From positions 1-64,000 of the forward strand of contig CAZLUP010000015.1 in assembly GCA_964562685.1 (NCBI GenBank): a stretch of DNA of 64,000 bases, written 5' to 3'. Position 1 is the stretch's first letter; each line of letters begins with the position of its first letter. The notes under the pieces were generated by a model. That model did no database searches. It was not told the origin of the DNA and saw only the letters and a list, made by a program, of their open reading frames with translations. Shown here in pieces: positions 55,199 through 63,701 of this stretch. The stretch is from Stanieria sp964562685. GTDB taxonomy: Bacteria > Cyanobacteriota > Cyanobacteriia > Cyanobacteriales > Xenococcaceae. A program made the position numbers and the translations under genes.

Positions 55199-56704
55199 TT
55201 AGTTAATTGGAAACTGTAAAGTAAATTCTACTAACCAATCTTTAAGATAACGAGTAGCACGACAATCATCTTCGTTATAACGCAAGATTGCTTCTAGTAA
55301 AGAGCGATTCTTAGTGGTTAACCATCCATCGTACCAACATACGCATTGATCTCCGCTAGCACCATGGTCACGCCACTGAAAACCAATCCAGTTAGCTAAA
55401 GTTTTTAAAGAATAATTTTCGACAGGTAAAAATACCGATTTAGTGATCAAAGAATGTAAGTCTACTGAACGAGATATTAGCGATAAAATGTGTTTTTTTT
55501 GTGTGCCGTATAATTTACCAAGACGCTTAATTGTATCTACTTCATATTCAGAATAATGATAGATTGGTGCGTAAGGATAAAGATTAACTAAATCTAAAAA
55601 TTGTTGCCAAATCATTGCTTCATTTTCTGGATTTTCTGCCAAAAACGGATAGAATTTTTCACTATTATTTTGTTTGTCTACTACTAAAACGCCTAAAAGA
55701 TAATCTAAGTTGAGATCTGGTTCAGCTTCAATGTCAAAATATAATTCAATTTCTGCATGGGTAATAGTTTTTTTGATGACTGAATTAAGCTCAGATTTTA
55801 GGATTGGTTGTTTTTGTAAAATTGCTAATGCTTGTTGCTTTAATTGAATGGCAATATCAGTACCAATATTGTCTTCGAGATTACCATGAGTCAAATCTGC
55901 CAGAGATTCAACGGTTTCAATCCCAATTGAAACCAAATATTCGTAACGTTTAGGAGTTACTCCAGGAATTAAAGACAAATGCTGTTGAGATTTTGCTTGG
56001 GTATAACAATGGCTATACCAATGACATAAATTACATCGCTGACGAGAAATAAATACTTCTGGTTCAGCTTCAGCGGATAACATTTCGATACAATCAGCTA
56101 CGATCGCTCGCATTCTGGGCAGCCAATATTCTAAGTCAATCGAATAGCTATCTTGCTGACGTAGAATCAATTGAGATTGACTTGGTAAGACTCCTTGGAT
56201 AGCTGCTAAAATTTGGGCTTGAAAAGTAGCAATTAGTTTATACTCTGGTTTAGGACGACGACCTAATTTAATATTGACTGGCAGATATAACCAATTACCA
56301 AAAATAGATTTACCTGGTTGTTTAATCAGTAAGGTAGGACTTGCCAAAAAAACAATTTCTTCTGAAGAGTTGGGAGTATCTTCCGAATTTTCATCCCAAA
56401 GCGATCGCCAATGAGATGCCCTAACAGCTAGTTTTCCACCATAAATGCAATCTACTCCTTGTTGCATTAAGGCAAGAGTTTCAGCAGCTTGATTCCACCA
56501 TTGTGTTGAGGAAGCGATCAGTTGATGATAGTTTAAACCAAGACAAGCCATCACATTTTTAATATGAGCTTGATGTTCTTTCCTCAACTTCAACAAAAAC
56601 TCTTTAGTCGCATCTTGTTCTTGAGGATTACCATAAGTATCTAAATAGGTACGGCGACGACAGCGTTTGAAATTTAAGATTTGTTCATCTGTTAATAGCA
56701 TCAT
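55199..56704 (-). CDS. TM0106-family RecB-like putative nuclease
   Basis: This 501-aa protein has the RecB-like nuclease domain in its first half (KRCRRRTYLDTYGNPQE at the start, then a Cys set CNLCHWYSHC typical of Fe-S-bearing RecB relatives such as Cas4/AddB). The second half resembles an RNase H-like exonuclease with YFDIEAEPD (acidic residues) and YNEDDCRATRYL near the C-terminus. Members are predicted to act in DNA repair or recombination. No CRISPR genes are nearby. It is divergent from the cysteine/cystine-lyase gene. Confidence 0.88.
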   Translation of the reverse strand: MMLLTDEQILNFKRCRRRTYLDTYGNPQEQDATKEFLLKLRKEHQAHIKNVMACLGLNYHQLIASSTQWWNQAAETLALMQQGVDCIYGGKLAVRASHWRSLWDENSEDTPNSSEEIVFLASPTLLIKQPGKSIFGNWLYLPVNIKLGRRPKPEYKLIATFQAQILAAIQGVLPSQSQLILRQQDSYSIDLEYWLPRMRAIVADCIEMLSAEAEPEVFISRQRCNLCHWYSHCYTQAKSQQHLSLIPGVTPKRYEYLVSIGIETVESLADLTHGNLEDNIGTDIAIQLKQQALAILQKQPILKSELNSVIKKTITHAEIELYFDIEAEPDLNLDYLLGVLVVDKQNNSEKFYPFLAENPENEAMIWQQFLDLVNLYPYAPIYHYSEYEVDTIKRLGKLYGTQKKHILSLISRSVDLHSLITKSVFLPVENYSLKTLANWIGFQWRDHGASGDQCVCWYDGWLTTKNRSLLEAILRYNEDDCRATRYLKDWLVEFTLQFPIN

Positions 56705-56868
56705 GGCATTTCAGTCAATTGTCCGCCGATATTGCTGCAAGGAAGTTCAGCCTGTTTTAAAATTCTCTGATTCATGAGATTGTCCCTAGAATAATCGTTA
56801 TGATTAGCTTCAGATAAAAAATTATTAATTCGAGATATACTGACAAAGATTCACAATTCCTGATTATT

Positions 56869-58059
56869 ATGACTAGCAGTTTCCAGACAACTACAATCGA
56901 ACAACATCGACAGCAGTTTCCTGGACTACATAATAAAACTTATTTTAACTTTGGCGGTCAAGGAATGATGGCTCGTCCTGCCTTAGACGCAATTATTAAG
57001 GCTCATGAATATATTCAACAAGCGGGACCATTTTCTTTAGAAATTAATGCTTGGATTAATAAAAATATTGCTCGTTTAAGAACCAGTATTGCAGAAGAAT
57101 TAGCAACTACACCCGCAACAATTACGATCGCAGAAAATGTAACGGCAGGTTGTAATATTCCGCTTTGGGGGATAGAGTGGCAAGCAGGTGAGCAAATTTT
57201 AATGACCGATTGCGAACATCCAGGGGTAATTGCTACCGTAAACGAAATTGCTCGTCGTTTTGGAGTAAAAGTAATTATTTTTCCGATTTTAAATACTTTA
57301 AATCAAGGCGATCCTGTTGCCATTATTGAGCAACATCTTACTCCTCAGACTCGCTTGGTAGTATTAAGTCATTTGTTATGGAATACGGGGCAAATTTTAC
57401 CCCTCGCAGAAATAGTTCAACTTTGTCATAGTTATCCTACTAGTAATAACAAGATTCAAGTCTTAGTAGATGGGGCGCAGTCGGTTGGTTGTTTGCCTTT
57501 AAATTTACCCCAATTACAAGTAGATTATTATGCTTTTACTGGGCATAAATGGTTATGTGGCCCTGCTGGCGTAGGCGGATTGTATATTAGTCCTGAAGCT
57601 TTTAATCAATTACAACCCACTTTTATTGGTTGGCGTGGCGTAGAAACAGATGCAAAAGGACAACCACAACAATGGAAAGAAGATGGGAGAAAGTTTGAAG
57701 TGGCTACTTCTGCTTATCCTGAATATGAAGGCTTAAGACAAGCGATCGCAACTAATCGTCAATGGGGTGATGCTTATACACGTTATCAAAGAATCTGTGA
57801 ATTAAGTAGTTATCTGTGGGAAAGATTAACTCAAATTAAGGCAATTAAATGTTTAAAAGATACTCCTCCCGAAGCAGGATTGGTTTCTTTTCAAATTAAA
57901 GAGAATCCTAATCACGACGCTTTAGTAAAATCTTTAGAAGCTCAAGGATTTTTCCTCAGAACTATTTATCATCCCGATTGTATTCGCGCTTGTGTTCATT
58001 ACCTAACTTTACCTGAAGAGATTGAGCGATTGGTTGAGGCAATTGAGGCTAGTTTTTAA
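56869..58059 (+). CDS. L-cysteine/cystine lyase (C-DES), PLP-dependent
   Basis: This class V aminotransferase-fold enzyme matches Synechocystis C-DES, which cleaves cystine or cysteine to make persulfide for Fe-S assembly. Signature segments are TYFNFGGQGMMA, TDCEHPGVIA, LSHLLWNTGQILPLAEI, LVDGAQSVG (PLP Asp) and YAFTGHKWLCGPAGVGGLYI with the PLP Lys. It lacks the conserved Cys loop of NifS-type desulfurases. The length of 396 aa is normal. It is followed by a decayed PIN-toxin gene. Confidence 0.93.
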   Translation: MTSSFQTTTIEQHRQQFPGLHNKTYFNFGGQGMMARPALDAIIKAHEYIQQAGPFSLEINAWINKNIARLRTSIAEELATTPATITIAENVTAGCNIPLWGIEWQAGEQILMTDCEHPGVIATVNEIARRFGVKVIIFPILNTLNQGDPVAIIEQHLTPQTRLVVLSHLLWNTGQILPLAEIVQLCHSYPTSNNKIQVLVDGAQSVGCLPLNLPQLQVDYYAFTGHKWLCGPAGVGGLYISPEAFNQLQPTFIGWRGVETDAKGQPQQWKEDGRKFEVATSAYPEYEGLRQAIATNRQWGDAYTRYQRICELSSYLWERLTQIKAIKCLKDTPPEAGLVSFQIKENPNHDALVKSLEAQGFFLRTIYHPDCIRACVHYLTLPEEIERLVEAIEASF

Positions 58060-58179
58060 CTTCTACCAAGCATAAAAAATAAAATTATTGACTAAGATCG
58101 GATTATCAAAAATATTTCGATTAATAATGCAAGTTTACAAACTTAAAGGTAAAATGGATTTTCCTGGTAAATTAATTAT

Positions 58180-58485
58180 CAATTAGCACTTTCATTTATG
58201 ACTGTTGCTGAGTTATTTCAATGGGCTGCGATTCGTAATTGGGAAACGTCAAGAATTGCTAGTTTAGAGCGATCGCTAAAGAACTATCTTATTATTCCTG
58301 TGGACATCGAACTATGTCGCATTTGGGGCAATTTAAGGGCGCAAAGACAAGCAATAGGGAAAATAATATCGCCACAATATGCTTGGATAGCTGCTACAGC
58401 ACTACGACCCAATCTAACTTTAGTTACTAATAATGGCAAGGATTTTCAAAATATCCCAAAACTCCAAGTTCTTACTATACAATGA
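58180..58485 (+). pseudogene. VapC-type PIN toxin, 5'-truncated and degenerate
   Basis: The frame reads QLALSFMTVAELFQWAAIRN, then RRAQRQ-like and SPQYAWIAATALRPNLTLV, and ends NGKDFQNIPKLQVL. These match the middle and end of VapC PIN toxins. The first 50 or so residues with the first catalytic Asp are missing, because a stop (TAA at 58168) lies just upstream in frame. The usual Asp in the SPQDAW-type segment is Tyr. No antitoxin gene is adjacent. The ATG at 58198 can start a 95-aa product, but it should lack nuclease activity. Confidence 0.75.
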
Positions 58486-58529
58486 CAAAACTAAATGCGA
58501 TCGCTCTAAGGTTATTAAATTGTCATGAT

Positions 58530-59084
58530 TTAACTAGCTACGCTGCCTACCACACCTTTGAGGGCTGCAATACCCTGTTCAATACTAGCCCAAAGTCCCA
58601 TATCTGGTTCTTTACCAGCTATTTCTCTCGTTCCGACAAAGTAAAGAACACCTTTAAGAACTTCTTGATGAGCGCGATTTTCAAAATTGACTTTATTAAG
58701 AGGTTCTACCGCAGCTTGTAGTTTATCATCTAAAGACTGAGCAATTTTATGAATCACTAAGCCATTCATCGTCTGTTGATGCTTGAGCAACTCAAACTGA
58801 AAGAATTTGTCATACAGGGTAAGCTCAGAGCCATCCATCATTTGACTGACTTTTTCAGCGTGTTTTTGAGTGATATCGCGGGGTTGAGCGTTACTACCGA
58901 CTTGAGCAATAGCCTTTTCAATCGAGCCAAGATTTTCGCGATCGCTTGTAATCATCTTTTCTAGTCGCTCACGGATCGTTTGATCATCTGTTGCTGCCAT
59001 TAGTTTTTGAGCGCATTCGATTAAAACGTTTTGAAACAGTCTTAGATCTGCAAGCTTTGTTTCTAGGGTTGTCATATCAGCCAT
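58530..59084 (-). CDS. Hemerythrin-like/HHE-type helical protein
   Basis: The all-helical 184-aa protein has a recurrent cyanobacterial sequence: ETKLADLRLFQNVLIECAQK at the start, QMMDGSELTLYDKFFQFELL and NFENRAHQEVLKGVLYFVGT later. It resembles proteins annotated as hemerythrin HHE domain in cyanobacteria; metal-ligand His residues include HQQTMNG and RAHQEV. The ATG at 59084 (MADMTTLE) is used; the frame opens 5 codons earlier. Oxygen or metal sensing is only a suggestion from the family name. Confidence 0.5.
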   Translation of the reverse strand: MADMTTLETKLADLRLFQNVLIECAQKLMAATDDQTIRERLEKMITSDRENLGSIEKAIAQVGSNAQPRDITQKHAEKVSQMMDGSELTLYDKFFQFELLKHQQTMNGLVIHKIAQSLDDKLQAAVEPLNKVNFENRAHQEVLKGVLYFVGTREIAGKEPDMGLWASIEQGIAALKGVVGSVAS

Positions 59085-59244
59085 CGCTATGATCTCCAAT
59101 TCAAATTTAGATAAATTACAGTAAGTTAAACTATTCCTTTTACGATAGCTAGGAGGTTGAGGGATTTCCCTCCTTCTTGAGAAAGATTCTTTTTAAAAAT
59201 TTTCTAGGAATAAAGGCGTATTTTAGAAGCAAACTATCTATGAA

Positions 59245-60024
59245 CTATGAAATTTGTGGTGAATTTTTTTGTAAACTTAAACGATAGCGATAAATAGCCA
59301 CAGGACGATTTACTGCTTTAAAATAATCAGGGTCTTGAGGAGAAAGATAAATTGCGGTAAATTGCTCAGCTTTGATTAAATCTGGTTGAATTAAGCGATA
59401 AGAGGTGGTAGTTTCTACTTGATTAAGATAAATTCTTTGGGGACTGCGAAATAATTGCTGAGTGACTTCGGTAGCAATAAATTGATCTACATCAGGTATT
59501 TCACTAGCACGCTCAGTTACAGTTGAAATTAACTTGCGATCGCCTTTGAGCAAAGTAATTTGTTGATTAGGATTACTTGGATCGACTTTAACTTTTAAAA
59601 TGCTACCATTACCCAAATAAGCTTGAGCAATATTTTGACCATTAAAAACGCGATCGGCTACTACTGGTATTTGATTAATGCTTTGGAGTAATAATAAATT
59701 TTTGTCTGCAATAAAATATTCTCTGCCAAATCTCACTTGAAAGTTGACTGGTTGATTTAAATATTTTTGATTGGTTTCAAACCCAGGCGTAACTAAATCT
59801 GGTGCTAGAGGTGCAACTTGTTCGGTTAAAGTGCTGGTAACATTCCAAGTACCATTAATCCATTCAGGGTAAACTAAATCTCCTTTGGCAATTTGTACTG
59901 GTGGTTTACTATTCCAGTTGGGATATTGCTCAATTCGCTCTGCCAACACAGAAGCAACTGCAACTTGACTATAGCTAAAAAAAATAATTAATAAAAATAA
60001 AGCGATCCGAAACAAAAACAGCAT
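59245..60024 (-). CDS. Exported DUF6816-like protein
   Basis: An N-terminal signal-like hydrophobic segment (LFRIALFLLIIFFSYSQVAVA) precedes a soluble domain with a conserved look: GDLVYPEWINGTWNVTSTL and FGREYFIADKN, then QDPDYFKAVNRPVAIYRYRL near the end. Proteins like this occur in cyanobacteria and plastids with no known role. I start at the ATG at 60024; a longer frame to 60093 would overlap the divergent glycosyltransferase gene start. It is divergent from that gene with only 9 bp between the start codons. Confidence 0.6.
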   Translation of the reverse strand: MLFLFRIALFLLIIFFSYSQVAVASVLAERIEQYPNWNSKPPVQIAKGDLVYPEWINGTWNVTSTLTEQVAPLAPDLVTPGFETNQKYLNQPVNFQVRFGREYFIADKNLLLLQSINQIPVVADRVFNGQNIAQAYLGNGSILKVKVDPSNPNQQITLLKGDRKLISTVTERASEIPDVDQFIATEVTQQLFRSPQRIYLNQVETTTSYRLIQPDLIKAEQFTAIYLSPQDPDYFKAVNRPVAIYRYRLSLQKNSPQIS

Positions 60025-60033
60025 AAAACTTTC

Positions 60034-60846
60034 ATGACTCACCCAATTATCAGCATTATTATCCCAGTTTTTAACGAAGCAGCAATTATTCAAACAGCGA
60101 TTGAGCGACTAAAAGACAATCAAAACATTGAAGTAATTATTGTAGATGGTGGCAGTCAGGATCGAACTGTTGAGCTTGTTTTGGCAATAGGTGCTGTTTT
60201 TGTAGAGACAGGGAGACGGGGAGATGGGGAGATGGGGAGATGGGTAGATGGGGAGACAGGGAGATGGGGAGATGGGGAGATGGGGAGAGCAGAAAATAAG
60301 AATAATAAGCTGAAATTAATGATTGCTTCCGAACTTGGAAGAGCTTACCAAATGAATGCAGGTGCAGCAATAGCGAAAGGAGATATTCTGCTTTTTCTTC
60401 ATGTAGATACTCAACTACCTGCTAATTATCAATCATTAATCTACAAAACTCTATCTTCATCTCAAGTAATTGCTGGTGCTTTTGAATTAGCCATTGATAG
60501 TCAAGCAAAATCTTTTAGATTAATAGAAACAATGGTTAACTTGCGATCGCGTTTGTTATCTCTTCCCTACGGAGATCAAGCTATTTTCCTCAATAAATCT
60601 ACTTTTGAAAAGATTGGAGGCTATCGTAACTTAGCAATCATGGAAGATTTTGAATTGATCCAAAGATTAAAACGTCATGGTAAAATAGTCATCACGTCTG
60701 CTGCGGTGTTAACCTCTCCCCGTCGTTGGCAACAACTAGGAGTGTGGCAAACTACTGCGATTAACCAATTGATTATTTTGGGTTACTATCTCGGTATTTC
60801 TCCAACAAAGCTACGAAATTTTTATCGACAAATAGGCAGAAATTAA
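60034..60846 (+). CDS. Family 2-type glycosyltransferase (TIGR04283-like) with tandem-repeat insertion
   Basis: The GT-A start SIIIPVFNEAAIIQTAIERL and IIVDGGSQDRTVEL are clear, and so is the second part: GRAYQMNAGAAIAKGDILLFLHVDTQLP with the metal-binding HVD. The acceptor side has MEDFELIQRLKRHG. This matches the TIGR04283 family, linked to arsenosugar and other sugar transfer. About 40 residues (from about residue 57) lie between beta strands of the normal fold, where the array at 60205-60288 encodes GRWGDGEM-type repeats. The insertion keeps the frame. The natural substrate is unknown. Confidence 0.82.
   Translation: MTHPIISIIIPVFNEAAIIQTAIERLKDNQNIEVIIVDGGSQDRTVELVLAIGAVFVETGRRGDGEMGRWVDGETGRWGDGEMGRAENKNNKLKLMIASELGRAYQMNAGAAIAKGDILLFLHVDTQLPANYQSLIYKTLSSSQVIAGAFELAIDSQAKSFRLIETMVNLRSRLLSLPYGDQAIFLNKSTFEKIGGYRNLAIMEDFELIQRLKRHGKIVITSAAVLTSPRRWQQLGVWQTTAINQLIILGYYLGISPTKLRNFYRQIGRN
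60205..60288 (+). repeat. 8-bp tandem repeat array inside the glycosyltransferase gene
   Basis: About 10.5 copies of GAGATGGG (variants GAGACAGG, GAGACGGG, TAGATGGG) run without break. Three units (24 bp) code for eight residues, so the peptide repeats with the period GRWGDGEM. Because the unit is 8 bp, a change of one or two units would shift the frame. No other copy of this array was seen in the window. Confidence 0.9.
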
Positions 60847-61129
60847 ACATTAAAAATCTAAAACTATAGCCTTTCTCAAAATATCGAAGCTGGCTTCAAG
60901 CTTGGTAAAGTACACCATTATCAGTGACCATTTATAAAGCAGCAAGTCAAAAGTAAAAAGTCAAAAGTCAAAAGTGAAGGCTCAAAGTAGCAATTAACCA
61001 TCAACAATCAACAAAAAACACTACCAACCAATAACTCCATCTGTGTTAATCCGTGTTCATCTGTGGACAAACAATTAACCATCAACAAAGACCAGGAAAA
61101 TGAACTGTATATTATTAAAGTCGCTATAT
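60847..61129. other. Repeat-rich intergenic region, glycosyltransferase / pseudo-caspase
   Basis: It contains AAAAGTCAAAAGT tandem units (near 60945-60975) and copy B of the dispersed repeat (61020-61086). Convergent genes flank it. No gene is seen. Confidence 0.5.
61020..61086. repeat. Dispersed repeat, copy B
   Basis: Shares ACTACCAACCAATAACTCC, CATCTGTGTT and ACAATTAACCATCAAC with 38285-38359. The middle units differ slightly. Same orientation on the plus strand, 23 kb apart. Confidence 0.7.
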
Positions 61130-63421
61130 TCAATTATTAACCAACTCCCAACTCATTTTTAAAGTCGCCCAAACATTGACATCTAAAGCATAAACATCGT
61201 TAGCAAAACCAATAATCTCCGTATCCACTTGACTAGCTAAGTGTAAATCTTGCATCAGTGCTTTTACTACTTCCAAAGAGTTAGCGAGATTAAGAATTGC
61301 TTCCGACTCAAATTTTAAATTAGGTGGTGCAGAGATAGCAGCCAAAGTTTGCTTAAATGGTAAAGTCGAAAAAATACCATAAAGACTAACCATCCCTGAA
61401 GAACCAGCAATTTTCCATTGCCAAGCATCTTGAGTTTCAGGCAAATTTAATTTTTGACCAGGAGCGAGCGCAATATTCTGCAATTTAAATTGTTCTTCCA
61501 TACTGTTGTATTGGGGTGGATAAAGCACAAATAAATTACGGTCAGCATCAATGCCCAAAACAATACCATAAAGAGTGCGCTCGGTATAATTATTCAGTTG
61601 TAATCGTAGTGACGAACCACTATTAATTGTAGGAAAATCAGTTGCAGTTAAAGATAAATCTTGAGAAGCAAGTTGATTGATTGATTTGGCTGCACGGGTA
61701 GACCTTTGCAAAATCAGAGAGGTATTATTTTTGTCAATTGATTCTAAAAAAATTCCGACAGGTAAACGCGAAGAAGTTTGATTAAAAGTTAATTCTAACC
61801 ATTTTACTGCTAGCAAATTTTTGAACTGAGGAGTTAAACGAGTAACTGCTGATTTAACTGCTTCATTAGCTACTCCTACGGTATGCGGAATTGTAATACC
61901 GCTAACAGAAGATAAACCATAACCAAAATAAGTTGTAGTGCTTGTCCCACTTTCACCCAAGCTAGAATCAGACTGAGTAGCAACTGCTTTAGAAAGAGTA
62001 CGCTCAATCTTACCAAACAGACAATCTACATTTGGTTCTCCTACTGAAATTGCGCCATCCACTACGGCAATATTAGCAAAAGCACTGGTAGCATCAACTC
62101 GTTCAATTCTTTCCAAATTACGGTCTAAACCAACTATTAAACCGACATTACGAGGAATTACCCGAATATATTCTTGAACTAATTGCCCTATCTTAATTGG
62201 ATTGACAACCTTTTCTCGATTGAGGATTTGGGCTTTTGCCATTAACCCATCTCGCGAACGAATCTGCACTAAAGTTAATTCGTCAGATGAAGTCGAACTA
62301 TCGGCAGTTACTACCAACAAACAAGAACCTACCCCATAATAATCAACTATTTTAGTTGGTAATCCTGTCAATTTTAAAGAAACAGAGCCATTATCCCCAA
62401 CATTTTTAATAATTCCTTCTGCCCCTATTAAACTAGTTGGCATCAGATAATAAGTAAATAAAGGTTGAGATTCACCCATAATTGTGGGTTGTTGTTGATT
62501 CCCCATCACATCCTTAACTGTTTCAGTAATCCTTTCCAATGTCACTTGTACCCGATTAGGCGCAGTAACTTGCCATAGATATTGAGTCAAGGCATAAGTA
62601 AATAAACCCGCACTAAAATTATTCCAGCGTTTTTCGACAGCAATTTGATCTTCGCTCGCAGCAGCTAAAATAATCCCAGGACTAACTGATTTTCCCTTGA
62701 AACCTGCTAGTTTGATTTGTAATTGTTCACGAAAAGCCATTTCTTCAGAACTAGGACGTTCAGCAACTTCTGAAAAAGAACGAATTCTTAAATTCCCTTT
62801 CATTGATTGTTTACTAGCCCTAAAGCTGGTATCTAATACCATTGTAACTTTTTCGGTCAAAAGCGATCGCGCTAACCAAATTAAAGTTTCTTGAAGCAAA
62901 TCATTCCCTACTGGTGTTCCTTTAGTAGGTAAAATTCCATCAATAGGTAACAAACTATTAACTAACTGATAATTTGCTACTGCTTCTCCTTCTGGATTAG
63001 TAGCGACATCAGAAGAAGGTATTTTTACTTGACTACCATAACCACTAAAGTGAAACACCACTACATCTTCTGGTTGTGCTTGTTCTCTCAGATGCTCGAC
63101 AAAAGCAGTTTCAATATTTTCTCTAGTGGCTTGTTGGTTCGTTAAAGTCAAGATATCTTTGGCATTAAAACCAAAACGATTAATCAGTAGTTCCTGTTGT
63201 AGTTCTACATCGGTCACACAACCATCAAGCTGATGCTGAGAATAGTCGTTCACCCCAACCAAAAGAGCTAATTTTCGATTAGTTGCTTGTGCTAAAGCCT
63301 GTGCATAAGCTTTAATTCCAGGGACTTTAATCCCAATTCCTGTCTCTCCTATTCCCAAACTTAGCAGAGCTAATCCTGCCTGTTGCAACAAAGTTCGCCG
63401 ATTTATTTTCATATCAGCCAT
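61130..63421 (-). CDS. Caspase-family protein with YS dyad (pseudo-orthocaspase)
   Basis: The N-terminus (KINRRTLLQQAGLALLSLG) is a plausible Tat signal. The caspase p20 fold follows from about residue 48 (KLALLVGVNDYSQ). The catalytic His is replaced by Tyr128 (HFSGYGSQV) and the Cys by Ser199 (VLDTSFRAS). Cyanobacterial orthocaspases with Tyr-Ser in place of His-Cys are a known variant. The C-terminal half (about residues 330-763) is a long domain with beta-rich segments of unknown type, of the DUF4384 kind. With 763 aa it is long for the family. It should not be a protease; a scaffold or sensing role in the periplasm is possible. Confidence 0.85.
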   Translation of the reverse strand: MADMKINRRTLLQQAGLALLSLGIGETGIGIKVPGIKAYAQALAQATNRKLALLVGVNDYSQHQLDGCVTDVELQQELLINRFGFNAKDILTLTNQQATRENIETAFVEHLREQAQPEDVVVFHFSGYGSQVKIPSSDVATNPEGEAVANYQLVNSLLPIDGILPTKGTPVGNDLLQETLIWLARSLLTEKVTMVLDTSFRASKQSMKGNLRIRSFSEVAERPSSEEMAFREQLQIKLAGFKGKSVSPGIILAAASEDQIAVEKRWNNFSAGLFTYALTQYLWQVTAPNRVQVTLERITETVKDVMGNQQQPTIMGESQPLFTYYLMPTSLIGAEGIIKNVGDNGSVSLKLTGLPTKIVDYYGVGSCLLVVTADSSTSSDELTLVQIRSRDGLMAKAQILNREKVVNPIKIGQLVQEYIRVIPRNVGLIVGLDRNLERIERVDATSAFANIAVVDGAISVGEPNVDCLFGKIERTLSKAVATQSDSSLGESGTSTTTYFGYGLSSVSGITIPHTVGVANEAVKSAVTRLTPQFKNLLAVKWLELTFNQTSSRLPVGIFLESIDKNNTSLILQRSTRAAKSINQLASQDLSLTATDFPTINSGSSLRLQLNNYTERTLYGIVLGIDADRNLFVLYPPQYNSMEEQFKLQNIALAPGQKLNLPETQDAWQWKIAGSSGMVSLYGIFSTLPFKQTLAAISAPPNLKFESEAILNLANSLEVVKALMQDLHLASQVDTEIIGFANDVYALDVNVWATLKMSWELVNN

Positions 63422-63701
63422 AAGCTTTCAGAATCTCAGCTATCAGCCTACCAGGAATAACTGTTAATTGTCGGTTAATCGTAAAAAAGGTTACAAGTAA
63501 AAGTAAACGGTACTCTGCCGTTAAACGGACGGGGCTTACAAGTTCCGCCGTCGCACGGCGGAATTAGCCACTCCAGAGCCTGTCTTACGTGGTTGGATAT
63601 GGCGAACTAGGTTCGCCATCCCCCACGCGCTGCGTTCACTGGAGTTTCCCAGTCAAGTAACTTTCAACTCGTAACCAATTAAAAATTTTTATATAAAACT
63701 T
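63422..63701. repeat. Palindrome-rich intergenic region
   Basis: Two strong palindromes are visible: TTCCGCCGT/ACGGCGGAA (63543-63563) and TGGCGAAC/GTTCGCCA (63600-63618). A shorter CCGTTAAACGG lies before them. The local GC content is well above the surroundings, which suggests inserted repeat elements. They could serve as terminators for the sat gene, which ends at 63702. Confidence 0.7.

Noticed and set aside
55199..56704. Cas4-like nuclease as a sign of a CRISPR system
   Set aside because: The Fe-S Cys set and RecB fold also fit TM0106-type nucleases with an RNase H-like half, and no CRISPR array or cas gene is present.
60205..60288. Repeat array considered as a CRISPR array
   Set aside because: Units are 8 bp, contiguous and without spacers, and they lie inside a coding frame. 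No cas genes are near.
60137..60370. Minus-strand frame rich in SPHLPIS repeats
   Set aside because: It is the antisense of the 8-bp array and glycosyltransferase gene.
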